Assembly (NCBI GenBank): GCA_004143605.1
Contig: AWVY01000031.1
Location: 10,415 to 67,833 of the forward strand
Source of the DNA: Desulforamulus aquiferis
Lineage (GTDB): Bacteria; Bacillota; Desulfotomaculia; Desulfotomaculales; Desulfotomaculaceae
DNA: 57,419 nucleotides
Direction: 5' to 3'
Positions 1 to 8,273 of the stretch are shown piece after piece (position 1 is the stretch's first letter; each line of letters begins with the position of its first letter). Both the position numbers and the translations under genes were made by a program. The notes under the pieces are model-generated. The model did no database searches and had not been told where the DNA came from. It was given only the letters and a program-made list of their open reading frames with translations.

Positions 1-1
1 A

Positions 2-310
2 AGGAAGACGAATCTTAAAAAGAAACGCACCAGGGATAAGGGTGTGGATAGTCTTGTCCCCTGGTACCTACAGGATTTAGCTGGTGAAATTGAGAGACTT
101 AAATTGGCTGTTAAGATAGGAGATCTTACTACAGTAAGATATATAGCCCATGGCTTAAAGGGTAGCGGAGGGGCCTATGGTTTCCCTGATTTATCCTCCA
201 TGGGTGCGGAAATTGAGAAAGCAGCAGTTACAAATGACGTAGAACTGGCAAAAAGTCTAGTCAAACAATTAAGGGAGTTATATACACAGATCTTGGAAGA
301 AGAGCTATAG
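2..310 (+). CDS. Hpt (histidine phosphotransfer) domain protein, 5' end probably outside window
   Basis: This is a helical Hpt domain that relays phosphate between histidine kinases and response regulators. The signature HGLKGSGGAYGF lies near the middle, and its first His is the expected phosphorylated residue. The reading frame stays open to the left edge, so the domain may be the C-terminus of a longer response-regulator or hybrid protein. A GTG at 44, preceded by AGGG, could alternatively start a stand-alone 88 aa Hpt protein. A stem-loop terminator follows directly. The domain call is firm; the true start is unknown. Confidence 0.8.
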   Translation, partial: RKTNLKKKRTRDKGVDSLVPWYLQDLAGEIERLKLAVKIGDLTTVRYIAHGLKGSGGAYGFPDLSSMGAEIEKAAVTNDVELAKSLVKQLRELYTQILEEEL

Positions 311-319
311 ACTAAAACG

Positions 320-345
320 AAAAGCTGTCCCAAGGGCAGCTTTTT
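320..345 (+). terminator. Rho-independent terminator after the Hpt gene
   Basis: Inverted repeat AGCTGtCCC / GGGCAGCT with an AA loop, followed by TTTTT. It ends the Hpt transcript 10 bases after the stop codon. Confidence 0.8.
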
Positions 346-470
346 CGACACAAACCTTGTGAAATATATAATTATAGCTAGAGAGAGGATAATTTGCCTC
401 TACCGGAGAATAAATTACCTCTAAAAGGAAATATAGAAATCAAAAGATTTTTTAGAACGGGAGTGGGAAA

Positions 471-1545
471 GTGAAAATAGCAATTGAAAATCTAAATGAA
501 AATGAATTAAAACCTATTTACAGTGATGCTTCCCAGCTAGGCTTCGGGCGAATATTTACCGATAGAATGTTCACAATGCGTTACAATACTACAGGCTGGG
601 CAGATGCTAAAATTGAAAAGTACAAGAACTTTAGTTTCGACCCTTCAGCTTGTGTATTTCACTATTCTCAAGAGATATTTGAAGGAATGAAGCGTACGCC
701 AGTGAAGACGGTCGGATTTTGCTTTTTAGACCTGAACAAAATGTTAGAAGGATGAATCGTTCTGCAGATAGATTAGTGATGCCACCCATTCCCGAGGAAG
801 ATATGCTCCAGGCCATTGAAGAGTTAGTGGTAGCCGAAAAAAGATGGATTCCTAAAGCGCCGGGGACATCAATATATATTAGGCCAACCATGGTGGCAAC
901 TGAGCCATTTTTAGGAGTTCATCCCTCATCTGAATACTTGTTTTTTATCATTTTAAGCCCAGTGGGAGCCTATTATAAAGGTGGCTTTCAGCCTATAAAA
1001 TTATATGTTGAAGATACTTTCGTTAGAGCTGCAGTGGGAGGCGTGGGTGATATTAAAACCGGTGGTAACTACGCAGCCAGTCTGATGGCCGGATATGAAG
1101 CCCAAAGAAAAGGTTTTTCACAAGTATTATGGCTAGATGCCCGTGAGAGAAAGTACGTTGAAGAAGTGGGAGCCATGAACATGTTCTTTGTTTTGGTGAT
1201 AAGATTGTTACACCTCCTTTGACTGGTTCTATTCTGCCAGGTATAACTAGGGCATCTGTATTAGAATTGGCTAATCACCTTGGTTTAAAAACTGAGGAAC
1301 GTGCCATAACAATTGAAGAAGTTATAGATGGTATTTCAAGTGGCGATATTACCGAAGCCTTTGGTTCAGGTACAGCAGCAGTTATTTCACCTGTTGGTTC
1401 ACTATACTTCAAGGAAAAGGATTATAGTTTAAACAATGTCCAGGTGGGAGAGGTCACCCAAAGGCTTTATGATACCTTGGTAAACATTCAATACGGTAAA
1501 GCAGAAGATCCCTTTGGATGGGTCAAAGAAATTGGCAGATTGTAG
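471..1545 (+). CDS. ilvE: Branched-chain amino acid aminotransferase (two frame breaks)
   Basis: This PLP-dependent class IV transaminase carries out the last step of Leu/Ile/Val synthesis and the first step of their breakdown. It starts at GTG 471. Correcting one-base losses near 691 (after EIFEGMK) and near 1193 (a T run after MNMFFV) gives about 358 aa, the normal length of the eukaryote-like IlvE branch. Visible motifs are VFHYSQEIFEGMK, LLFRPEQNVRRMNRSADR, SIYIRP and the lysine loop GDIKTGGNYAASL, whose Lys should bind PLP. The C-terminal part has GSGTAAVISPVG. It appears monocistronic, with a strong terminator behind it. The breaks look like sequencing loss because all motifs are intact on either side. 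Confidence 0.93.
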
Positions 1546-1576
1546 TGAAAAATATTTAAGTAAATTGTAATTTCAT

Positions 1577-1626
1577 AAAAAGTCAGCCCTTGCTCCACTT
1601 AAGTGGGGCAAGGGCTGACTTTTTTT
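1577..1626 (+). terminator. Rho-independent terminator after ilvE
   Basis: Long perfect stem AGTCAGCCCTTGC...GCAAGGGCTGACT followed by seven T residues. Confidence 0.92.
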
Positions 1627-1792
1627 ACAGCCTAGTGAAAATAATAATTACATAAGGGACAAATTTCACAAAGATAGAATATTTAAAAAATTTAAACAAA
1701 ATTAAAAGGCTGAAGCAGGGAAATCTTTATGCTATGTAGAAATGTAGTGATAAAAATTAACTAGTATTCTTGGCGGGGGAGGGTTGGTTATT

Positions 1793-1942
1793 GTGTTGAC
1801 CCTTTTAAAAGAAATAAGCAAAGATAGAGAGAAGCTTATAGCCTTTATTGATTACCTAGTGGCAAGTGGTCGGCTGACTGAGGATGAAATAATTAAAATT
1901 ATTAGGGAGTGTGAAGAAAAGAGAACTAGTGTTAATAAATGA
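1793..1942 (+). CDS. Small hypothetical protein, 49 aa
   Basis: GTG start behind the purine-rich GGGGGAGGG box. The 49 aa product is charged and helical, with a core FIDYLVASGRLTEDEIIKII. It resembles the middle of the next gene (FLNYLQLNKKISEDEVKVF), so the two may be distant paralogues. I do not recognise a family. A CAGGG...TAGAA motif lies about 70 bases upstream; related motifs precede the next two small genes. No membrane segment or cysteine is present. Confidence is moderate because of the size, but start, ribosome-binding site and paralogy all agree. Confidence 0.55.
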   Translation: MLTLLKEISKDREKLIAFIDYLVASGRLTEDEIIKIIRECEEKRTSVNK

Positions 1943-2027
1943 TGCTTCTTCGATAATTAAAATTATCTGATTTGTAGGTTTATTCAATTTTAATTATCTT
2001 TTTATGTTATTCTAGCAGGAAAAGCTT

Positions 2028-2276
2028 GTGAAATGTCGAATTTGTCTTAGAAATGACAAAGCAGGATTGGAGGTCATTGACATTTACAAGCTACATGAAC
2101 TTTTATGCGATAATGAAGATATGCTGATGTGCTTTTTAAATTATCTTCAGTTAAACAAGAAAATATCTGAAGATGAGGTTAAAGTATTTTTACAACTTTA
2201 CGAAGAGCAGAAGAACCTGCCGAAACCAGAAAAGAAGAAATATAAGAGCCTTAAGGATTTGCAATTCATTAAATAA
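2028..2276 (+). CDS. Small hypothetical protein, 82 aa
   Basis: Unknown function. The N-terminus contains CRIC, then KLHELLCDNEDMLMCFLNYLQ and a charged Lys/Glu tail ending KDLQFIK. The segment FLNYLQLNKKISEDEVKVFLQLYEEQ resembles the preceding 49 aa gene. The GTG start at 2028 overlaps the CAGGA...TCGAA motif described in the findings, so translation may really begin further in, for example at a TTG or ATT behind GGAGG around 2070. An imperfect hairpin terminator follows. Confidence 0.5.
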   Translation: MKCRICLRNDKAGLEVIDIYKLHELLCDNEDMLMCFLNYLQLNKKISEDEVKVFLQLYEEQKNLPKPEKKKYKSLKDLQFIK

Positions 2277-2285
2277 TACATATAT

Positions 2286-2324
2286 AAAAACCCAGTTAGT
2301 TTAAAGCTAACCGGTTTTATTTTA
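2286..2324 (+). terminator. Terminator hairpin after the 82 aa gene
   Basis: Arms AACC-ca-GTTAG and CTAAC-c-GGTT around a TTTAAAG loop, then a T-rich run. The stem has a small internal bulge. Confidence 0.6.
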
Positions 2325-2452
2325 AGGTGATAAGTAAAAAAATGCTATAGAAAACTTTTTCTTTTTACCTTCTAGCAGGATTAGTAAAATTTTTAGAAGA
2401 ACATTTTATTAACTCAAAATAATACCCCAACTAGCACGGGAGATGTGAAGCA

Positions 2453-2644
2453 ATGCAAGAACAAAAACCAAACTGTCCAAGATGTAAGCACTTCTATGTA
2501 ACCTGGAATCCCAAATATCCAAATGGGTGTAGAATGTATGGGATTAAATCAAAATACCCACCACACATGGAGGTGTCGAGGGCAACAGGCAAAAATTGTT
2601 TGGTGTTCGAAAAGAAGTATAATAATGCACATTTATTAAAATAG
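2453..2644 (+). CDS. Conserved small zinc-binding-type protein, 63 aa
   Basis: ATG start with GGGAG upstream. The sequence has CPRCKHFYVTW at the start, a later Cys in PNGCRMYG, and a fourth in GKNCLVFEKK. This spacing fits a small metal-binding fold. I recall this CPxCxHFxVTWxxxxPxGC pattern as a conserved uncharacterised family in Firmicutes, but no function is known to me. It sits alone between two terminators. A CAGGA...TAGAA motif lies about 70 bases upstream. Confidence 0.75.
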   Translation: MQEQKPNCPRCKHFYVTWNPKYPNGCRMYGIKSKYPPHMEVSRATGKNCLVFEKKYNNAHLLK

Positions 2645-2648
2645 TAAA

Positions 2649-2683
2649 GAAGCGAGGAGAAAATATTTCTCACTCGCTTTTTT
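2649..2683 (+). terminator. Terminator between convergent small genes
   Basis: Stem AGCGAG-GAGAAA / TTTCTC-ACTCGCT with a T run on plus and A residues upstream, so it could serve both strands. The minus-strand gene at 2686 ends just beside it. Confidence 0.8.
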
Positions 2684-2685
2684 GG

Positions 2686-2859
2686 CTAACAGATCGGTCT
2701 GGGAGGAGTGCTTAGCAGTAATAGAATCAGTATCAAGAAAATAAGAAAAGCAGGGTCGCCATAGCCATATCCACCAACAGGACCTACTGGAGGGCAAACA
2801 CCGGCTCCTGGACCTACAGGAGGCACACCAATACCTCCGCCGCCAAAACCATATGCCAT
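2686..2859 (-). CDS. Glycine/proline-rich small membrane peptide, 57 aa
   Basis: Starts at ATG 2859 behind AAGGAGG. The first two thirds are low-complexity: MAYGFGGGGIGVPPVGPG and a further PPVGPVGGYGYG. A hydrophobic segment PAFLIFLILILLLLS follows, then a short PRPIC end. The Gly-rich start plus one membrane helix resembles YjcZ-family sporulation peptides, though this copy is longer. The next minus-strand gene has the same architecture, so the pair looks like a tandem duplication. Function is unknown; a role at the spore surface or membrane is inference. Confidence 0.65.
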   Translation of the reverse strand: MAYGFGGGGIGVPPVGPGAGVCPPVGPVGGYGYGDPAFLIFLILILLLLSTPPRPIC

Positions 2860-2880
2860 AATTATTACCTCCTTAATATT

Positions 2881-2997
2881 TTATTCAGCATCGAATATGC
2901 CGCATCTTCCACCACTACTCAGTAAAAGGATTAGGAGTAAGAATACGATGAAATTACTAGAACCACCACCATAGCCGCCGCCAAAACCGTAACCCAT
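2881..2997 (-). CDS. Glycine-rich small membrane peptide, YjcZ-like, 38 aa
   Basis: The start is set at ATG 2997 because it has the ribosome-binding site AAGGGAGG; the longer open frame upstream has none. The product has an N-terminal GYGFGGGYGGGSS stretch, then a single hydrophobic helix NFIVFLLLILLLSS and a short charged tail. Length and composition match the YjcZ/small sporulation peptide type. It lies 21 bases upstream of the related 57 aa gene, and the two are probably co-transcribed. Confidence 0.7.
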   Translation of the reverse strand: MGYGFGGGYGGGSSNFIVFLLLILLLSSGGRCGIFDAE

Positions 2998-3096
2998 TAG
3001 ATAACCTCCCTTCATTTGTATAATCCATAATATGGAATTAAAAATGATATGTGACAGAATTTTAGAAGTTATAAGGAGGTTGTTATACACAAAAGC

Positions 3097-3132
3097 AAAA
3101 GACTCAGAAGGAGTTTCCTTCTGAGTCTTTTA
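3097..3132 (-). terminator. Terminator of tRNA-Pro(UGG)
   Basis: Perfect hairpin AAAAGACTCAGAAGGA / TCCTTCTGAGTCTTTT just downstream of the minus-strand tRNA. It is symmetrical, so it may act on both strands. Confidence 0.8.
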
Positions 3133-3144
3133 TAATACTTAAAT

Positions 3145-3221
3145 TGGTCGGGGTGACACGATTCGAACGTGCGACCCCCTGCTCCCAAGGCAGGTGCGCT
3201 ACCAAGCTGCGCTACACCCCG
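3145..3221 (-). tRNA. tRNA-Pro (anticodon UGG), CCA encoded
   Basis: On the minus strand the acceptor arm CGGGGTG pairs with CACCCCG. The D-arm is GCGCAGCTTGGTAGCGC. The anticodon stem CCTGC/GCAGG holds the loop CTTGGGA, giving anticodon TGG. The T-arm has GTTCGAAT, and the 3' CCA is encoded. Confidence 0.96.
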
Positions 3222-3519
3222 AAGATTACTGACAAAAGCTATTGTAGCAAAAAAATCTAATCTGGCAATAGGTATTTATAGTAATAATTAATTTAAAAAT
3301 CCTAGAGTAGCTTTGTAAAAAAAATGTCCAGCTTCGTTGCTGGACGGGGAGAGATAGAACTCACCAAAGCGGAGTATTAGTATTTTTGACAATACTAAAT
3401 TTGTTTATACATAAAATTGGTTAGGATATTTCTATTTTGAAATTAAGGAAATAGATGGCATAAGGTGGACAAAGGTAGATATATATTACTAAATATTGTA
3501 AACCCAAGGGGGTCTTAGG
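3222..3519. other. Intergenic region with a minus-oriented terminator hairpin
   Basis: About 300 bases with no supported gene. On the minus strand GTCCAGC-loop-GCTGGAC followed by eight T residues (3317-3345) is a convincing terminator, yet no gene on that strand feeds it. The rest is AT-rich and presumably holds the promoter for the gene at 3520. See findings for the possible small RNA. Confidence 0.5.
3317..3345 (-). terminator. Orphan terminator hairpin on the minus strand
   Basis: Seven-base-pair stem GTCCAGC/GCTGGAC, six-base loop, then ATTTTTTTT on the minus strand. No minus-strand coding sequence lies between here and 3520. Confidence 0.65.
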
Positions 3520-4677
3520 ATGAATTATCATAGAATTTTAATCTTTATTTTGGTGACGATGATTTGCTTTGCTAAATTTTCAATGGCCTTTGCGGAACCG
3601 GCAGCAGTTCAGGAACCTACACCAGATCAGACCCCTGTTGTAACAAGCAAAATATTTCTGATCATAGCAGATGGTCTTCAGGCAGAGACACTTCAAAAAA
3701 CATCGGTTCCAAATATGAATGGCATTGCTAGTTCAGGAGTAAGTGCCACAAAGGTAATTACAGTTTATCCTGATACTGTCCAGGCAACTGTTACTTCAGT
3801 ATTAACAGGCATGCTGCCAGAAAAGCATGGGTTTAATAATGTAGGAGATAAATTAAATGCCCAAACCATTCAACAGGCAATGGAAGGGAAGAAAATAGAT
3901 ACATCCTTCTTTGGTGCAGAAGGGGAACTGAAGAATCTCTGGGCTGATGGAGGGTATAATTGCTCAGGACCATTTAATAATTCGGATGAGAATGTGGTTA
4001 ATAACGTTCTAGCCGAGTGGTCAAAGAGTCAGTCTTATCTTAATGTTATTGTATTGCCGGAACTAAGGTCTGTTCTTAACAAGCATGGCGTTAATAGCAA
4101 TGAATATAAAATGGCTGTGACCAAAACAGACTCCCAAATAGGAAGGATTCTAAGAAAGTTACATGAAGAAAACAGCTATGAAAAAAGCATGATCATCATT
4201 ACCGGGACCCATGGTTCACCACCTATAATGATGAAAGGACTCCCCTTTAAAGAAAATACACAAAGCCCACCCTTAAGCATCTGTGATATTGCTCCAACAA
4301 TTGGCTATCTAAACGGGATAGAATTGGGCAAGGTAAATGGAATGGTACTTTGGAATACTTTTAAAAATCTGCCGGGGCAGTCGGAGGAATATCTTTTAAG
4401 TCAGAGAATAAAGGATTTAAGTGATGCCAATTCTCACCTCCTGGATGAAATGAACCGTTTGCAAGAGGAAAAAAACCAGGTAAAGCTTCAACAAGACACT
4501 ATTGCCAAGGAGAAGGAAGACATTCAGAGGCAAATTGAGCATCGTGACAAGACCATATTAAAGCTCCAGGGGCAGATTAAGCTTTATCATATGCTTGCTT
4601 CAGTTTTGATTGTAATTTTAGCGCTAAGCTATTTTATCTTTTATCGTGTTTTAAGGAAAAAATTCTTAATGTTTTAA
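3520..4677 (+). CDS. Membrane-anchored alkaline-phosphatase-superfamily (type I phosphodiesterase-like) protein with degenerate active site
   Basis: 385 aa, ATG behind AAGGGGG. Residues 1-26 are a signal peptide ending near FAEPAA. Residues 43-290 follow the type I phosphodiesterase fold: LIIADGLQAETL carries the first metal Asp, and PDTVQATVTSVLTGMLPEKHG covers the nucleophile region. The usual second metal motif SDHG reads GTHG here, so the Asp is missing, and the D...GH motif is also not clear. Residues 295-355 form a Glu/Lys/Gln coiled coil, followed by a membrane helix at about 357-377. It is likely outside the membrane, anchored at the C-terminus. Catalytic activity is doubtful; a structural or binding role is possible. 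Confidence 0.75.
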   Translation: MNYHRILIFILVTMICFAKFSMAFAEPAAVQEPTPDQTPVVTSKIFLIIADGLQAETLQKTSVPNMNGIASSGVSATKVITVYPDTVQATVTSVLTGMLPEKHGFNNVGDKLNAQTIQQAMEGKKIDTSFFGAEGELKNLWADGGYNCSGPFNNSDENVVNNVLAEWSKSQSYLNVIVLPELRSVLNKHGVNSNEYKMAVTKTDSQIGRILRKLHEENSYEKSMIIITGTHGSPPIMMKGLPFKENTQSPPLSICDIAPTIGYLNGIELGKVNGMVLWNTFKNLPGQSEEYLLSQRIKDLSDANSHLLDEMNRLQEEKNQVKLQQDTIAKEKEDIQRQIEHRDKTILKLQGQIKLYHMLASVLIVILALSYFIFYRVLRKKFLMF

Positions 4678-4682
4678 ATAGC

Positions 4683-4714
4683 AAAAGTCCGGCATTAAAA
4701 TCCGGACTTTTTAT
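4683..4714. terminator. Bidirectional terminator between convergent genes
   Basis: Stem AAAAGTCCGG / CCGGACTTTT with T runs readable from both sides. Confidence 0.88.
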
Positions 4715-4721
4715 TAATTAG

Positions 4722-5167
4722 CTATTTGCGAAGATTCGTTGCTATTTGGGTTGCTAATTCTTCACTTTGTTGCTTTACCTTAGATAAATACAGAATTACA
4801 CTGCCCGGATATTCTACCTGCTCTTGTATTATCGCATTCTCCATGGCTGTTCTTACCAGGGAGATTACACAATCCTTAGAATGATTATCCCTGCATTCCT
4901 TACATTGTTTACAGCTTTCAGCGATGGTGCGGGCCACTGCCTCCTGATAATAGGGCTTAAAATCTCCAGTTGGAATTAATTTGCTTGCACCAGGAATGTC
5001 TAAAACTCCCTTCTGTGAGGCAAATCTTACAACTTTTTTGGCAAAACCCACTAAACAGGTGGCCTCTTTACATTGCTTAGCTGCATTTAAATCACAATCA
5101 ACACAAAAGTCATTCAATAAATTAGTCAATTTATCAAGGTTAATATCTTCTTTTTTAGATCAGCCAT
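4722..5167 (-). CDS. Cysteine-rich hypothetical protein, about 148 aa (one frame break)
   Basis: The start is set at ATG 5167 behind TAAGGAGG. It requires one missing A in the T/A run at 5151-5156; without the repair the frame opens only at TTG 5129. The product has paired cysteines (FCVDCDLNAAKQCKEATC near the start, CKQCKECRDNHSKDC in the middle), suggesting Fe-S or zinc binding. There is no signal peptide or membrane helix. It follows the nitrite/sulfite reductase-like gene by only 19 bases on the same strand, so a redox role with that protein is plausible but inferred. Confidence 0.65.
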
Positions 5168-5186
5168 GAAAAATCCTCCTTAAAAT

Positions 5187-5894
5187 CTAACTTAAGAGAA
5201 AGGCTGCGAATTCATCCTCTTCTTGTTTCTCCTCCTGATATAGCTCCACTGGCGGAATAAATTGCTCATAATCTAATCTTTCTATGGTATTACACAGACG
5301 TTCCTGGGGTTCTGCTAAATCACGATACTTGTCCAGGATAAAGTCTACTACCACAGGTACTTTGGTTTTAATTACCGCCTCAGCCACAATAATGCCGTGA
5401 ATTGGCCTACTGGTAGCTCCCCGTCCACCAATAATGATGTCAAACTTTTCTCCACCCCTGGCTACAAGACCAAGATCAGCACAATAAGGCTCGGTGCAGC
5501 CCCGAGGCAGCCGGCGGTAGAAATTTTAAAGTCCTTTGGAACATCCTGACCAAGATATTTTTGCTGTAATTCAATTCCCAGTTCAAGGCAGGGCCAAGGG
5601 ATCTTGGGCAAAGATCTGCACCTCCAGGACAGGCCTTAATGCTGCGTATTTTATTACCAAAGGGTGCAACCTGCAGCCTAATGATTTAACCCTCTCCAGC
5701 AGTGCAGGTATTTTATCCTCTTCTAAAACTGCGATTATGGTTTGTCTAATACCACATTTGATCCTCCAGACACCAACATCACGAGCGGCTTCGGCTAAAC
5801 CCATTAGTTGTTCAGGGGTTAAAATTCCGCCTGGAAATACAATATTTACAGCATAGAGACCGTTTCTTTGCTGACGAAAGATGGCATCACCCAT
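5187..5894 (-). CDS. Nitrite/sulfite reductase ferredoxin-half-domain-like protein (two frame breaks)
   Basis: About 235 aa after repair of an apparent gain (or two-base loss) near 5588 and a loss near 5477. The first part matches the ferredoxin-like half domain of nitrite/sulfite reductases: NIVFPGGILTPEQL, then GVWRIKCGIRQTI. The second part has AGCPRGCTEPYC, the cysteine cluster that holds the 4Fe-4S/siroheme site in the full enzymes, then DLGLVARGGEKFDVIIGGRG. It is shorter than a full NirB or AsrC, so substrate cannot be assigned. It probably forms an operon with the Cys-rich gene downstream. Confidence 0.7.
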
Positions 5895-5966
5895 GTATAA
5901 ACACTCCCTCAGAAGTTTGTAAATATAAAAATACTTCGACGGTAAAATAGGTAATCCTGCATAAAA

Positions 5967-5991
5967 CAGGAAGTGTGTAAGGCACTTCCTG
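5967..5991. other. Intergenic hairpin
   Basis: Perfect nine-base stem CAGGAAGTG/CACTTCCTG with a seven-base loop and no T run. Possible regulatory stem upstream of the reductase-like gene. Role unknown. Confidence 0.4.
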
Positions 5992-6063
5992 GTAAGAATA
6001 ATTAGATGATTTTTGTTCGTTTAAAGGTAAGTTGATGACTCGATGGGCCTCGTAAGTCAGGAA

Positions 6064-6092
6064 AGAAAAAACCTGTGTTTAATAACACAGGT
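6064..6092 (-). terminator. Terminator after degU-like gene
   Basis: On minus, ACCTGTGTT/AACACAGGT stem followed by TTTTTTC immediately after the stop codon of the response regulator. Confidence 0.85.
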
Positions 6093-6748
6093 CTAAATAT
6101 CTACAATTTTTTCTTTGATGGCATAAAGGGCAGCTTGAGTTCGGTCGACAACCCCTATTTTTTGGAAGATATTAGTCAAATGATTTTTAACAGTTTTTTC
6201 ACTTATGAATAATGAATTGGCAATATCCTTATTACTCTGGCCCTTGGCCACTTGTTTTAGTACCTCCAACTCACGGTCTGTAAGGGTTTGGTGCTTTTTA
6301 TCATAAGGCTCTCCGGAAGTAAGACGGCTGAATTCCGCCAATACCCTTGCGGTTAAGGCCGGCGGGATAAAGGACTCTCCCCTGGCAACCCCCAGAATGG
6401 TTTGAATTAATTGATCAGGCCGGACATCCTTTAAAACATAGCCTGATATACCATATTTAATAAGCTCAAAGAGATATTCATCTTGATCATGGATCGTTAG
6501 GGCAATGATGCCGATTCTAGCGCCTCAGATTTAATTATCTTACAGGCCTCAATACCGTTCATCAAAGGCATATTTATATCCATAAGCAGGATGTCCACTT
6601 GATGATTACGGCAGAAATCTACAGCCTCCTGCCCGTTGGCAGCTTCACCTACCACTTTAATGCCAGGTTCGATGGATAATATTTTTCTTAAACCTTCCCT
6701 GATTAAGGCATGGTCATCAACTATTAATAGGTTTATTGATACGGCCAT
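6093..6748 (-). CDS. degU: NarL/DegU-family response regulator (one frame break)
   Basis: About 218 aa. ATG 6748 lies directly behind GGAGG, so it is preferred over the upstream in-frame codons. The receiver domain has LLIVDDHALIREGLR and the phospho-acceptor in DILLMDINMP. After repair of a one-base loss near 6518 it continues IIALTIHDQ and GYVLKD. The C-terminal LuxR helix-turn-helix is LTDRELEVLKQVAKGQSNKDIA with SEKTVKNHLTNIF. It begins 16 bases after the DegS-like kinase, so it is the cognate regulator. DegU itself or a close relative is likely; targets are unknown. Confidence 0.88.
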
Positions 6749-6764
6749 GGAGATACCTCCAGTC

Positions 6765-7906
6765 TTATTCATTTTGTAATGGTATCCAAAAGTTTATTTC
6801 AGTTCCTTTGCCATGCTCCGAGAGTATGTTAATTGCACCCTTTAAAAGTTGGATACGTTCTCTCATACCTACTAAACCATAACCACTACCGCCACTACCT
6901 GGTTTAACAGACTCTATATTAAAACCACAACCATTATCCTTAATATAAACATTTATTTTAGCTGGCATTAACTCAATCTTTATTATAACATGCCTTGCTT
7001 TTGCGTGTTTTTTAATATTTGTCAAAGCCTCTTGAATGATTCTAAAACTGCAACCTCTAAAGAAGTATCAAATCTCTTTTCCTGGCCAAGAAATACAATC
7101 TCAACGTTTAGAAGGTTCTTAGTTTTGTAATCTTCGCAATATCTTTTTATGGCAGGGAATAGTCCTAGGTCATCAAGGACCATGGGGCGAAGGTCAAAGA
7201 TAATTTTGCGAACCTCCTGTAAGCTTTGTCTTACCAGTTGTTGTAGGGATATTAGCTCCCCACCTACCATGCTCGGATTTAATTCCAGAAGTTTAAGGCA
7301 AAATTCTGCCCGCATAACTATATTAGCCATAGATTGGGCAGGGCCATCGTGGATTTCCCTGGCCACCCTTTTACGTTCTTCCTCCTGGGCCCGTATAATG
7401 GAAAGTCCTAATTGCTGCATATCATGTAAGTTACCTAATTTCTTACTAATACCAGATAGATCATTGGTAAGGAATTGCATGGCTATACCAACCTGGGACA
7501 CTAGCTTTTCAGCTTTTACTGCAGTATCCTTCATCCTTTTTAGGGTTAATTCCAGGTGGTCCCTTTTAAATCGAAGTGTTTTTTCCTCTTCCCTTAACAT
7601 AACCAATTTTATCTGAATTCCCTGGGCCTTTTCATAGGCACTTTTAATATCTTGCTCGGAATATCTGCGAAAGTCTTTGCTAACTTCCATTAATTTAATT
7701 CTGGCTCTTTTCTCTTCTATTTCCAGCTTGTTTACTTCATCAATTATTTTAGCTACCTCTAGTCTGATATCCTGTATTTCTTCCCTAACCCGTTGATATT
7801 CATGATGGGCGCTTTCGGCAATGGAGTAGATTTGATCGCGACTTTTTTCGATAGCGGAAACGGTTTCCCTGATGATTTTATCTAAAATTTTTATGTCAAC
7901 TGCCAT
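6765..7906 (-). CDS. degS: DegS-type sensor histidine kinase (one frame break)
   Basis: Cytoplasmic HisKA_3 kinase, about 380 aa after restoring one T in the run at 7044-7047. The N-terminal 180 residues are a long coiled coil that closely follows B. subtilis DegS (RETVSAIEKSRDQIYSIAE...DFRRYSEQDIKSAYEKA). The phospho-acceptor region is EEERKRVAREIHDGPAQ, and the ATPase domain has the N box TNIKKHAKA, DNGCGF and GYGLVGMRER. ATG 7906 (MAVDIKIL) is used; ATG 7927 is in frame but has no ribosome-binding site. Located just upstream of degU. Confidence 0.9.
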
Positions 7907-8070
7907 TGAGAGACCCTGCCGTTTCATAATTATAATATCTGGTTATTCGTTAATCATTAAAAATATCCTTCATTTATTTCAAAAGCATATGTGTAAATTT
8001 AGGTAATAATGTATAAAATTGGTATAAAAATCAAGAAAAGCATACCTATTATCGAATTTTACTCCCATCA

Positions 8071-8109
8071 TTAAGAAATGTTTAACAACTAATTAACTTA
8101 ATATTTACA
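8071..8109 (+). promoter_or_regulatory. Pho box (PhoP-binding direct repeats) upstream of pstS
   Basis: Four hexamers begin at 8071, 8082, 8093 and 8104: TTAAGA, TTAACA, TTAACT, TTTACA. The spacing is exactly 11 bases each, one helical turn, as in Bacillus Pho boxes (TTAACA-like repeats spaced 11 bp). A candidate -10 (TATACA) lies at 8139-8144. PhoPR control of pstSCA by phosphate starvation is the likely meaning. Confidence 0.75.
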
Positions 8110-8180
8110 GTGAGGAAACTGTTAATTAACAAGTAGACTATACAATTCTCATAGGAGGTGGGAGCAGAAAGAAATCAATT

Positions 8181-8211
8181 TGAGACCCAATAAAACTAAA
8201 GTTGGGACTCA
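8181..8211 (+). other. Leader hairpin before pstS
   Basis: TGAG-A-CCCAA pairs with TTGGG-A-CTCA around an 11-base loop, followed by an AT-rich stretch. It lies between the putative transcription start and the pstS ribosome-binding site. It could stabilise the leader or act as a weak attenuator. An unused AGGAGG box sits upstream at about 8152-8158. Confidence 0.4.
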
Positions 8212-8273
8212 TTTAATTATAAACATACTCAATATTAATGGCAAAACACACTCTTATTACCAAGGAGGAAAAT

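Noticed and set aside
7149..7616. 155 aa plus-strand open frame
   Set aside because: Antisense shadow of the DegS-like kinase; Ser/Arg-rich composition typical of shadow frames.
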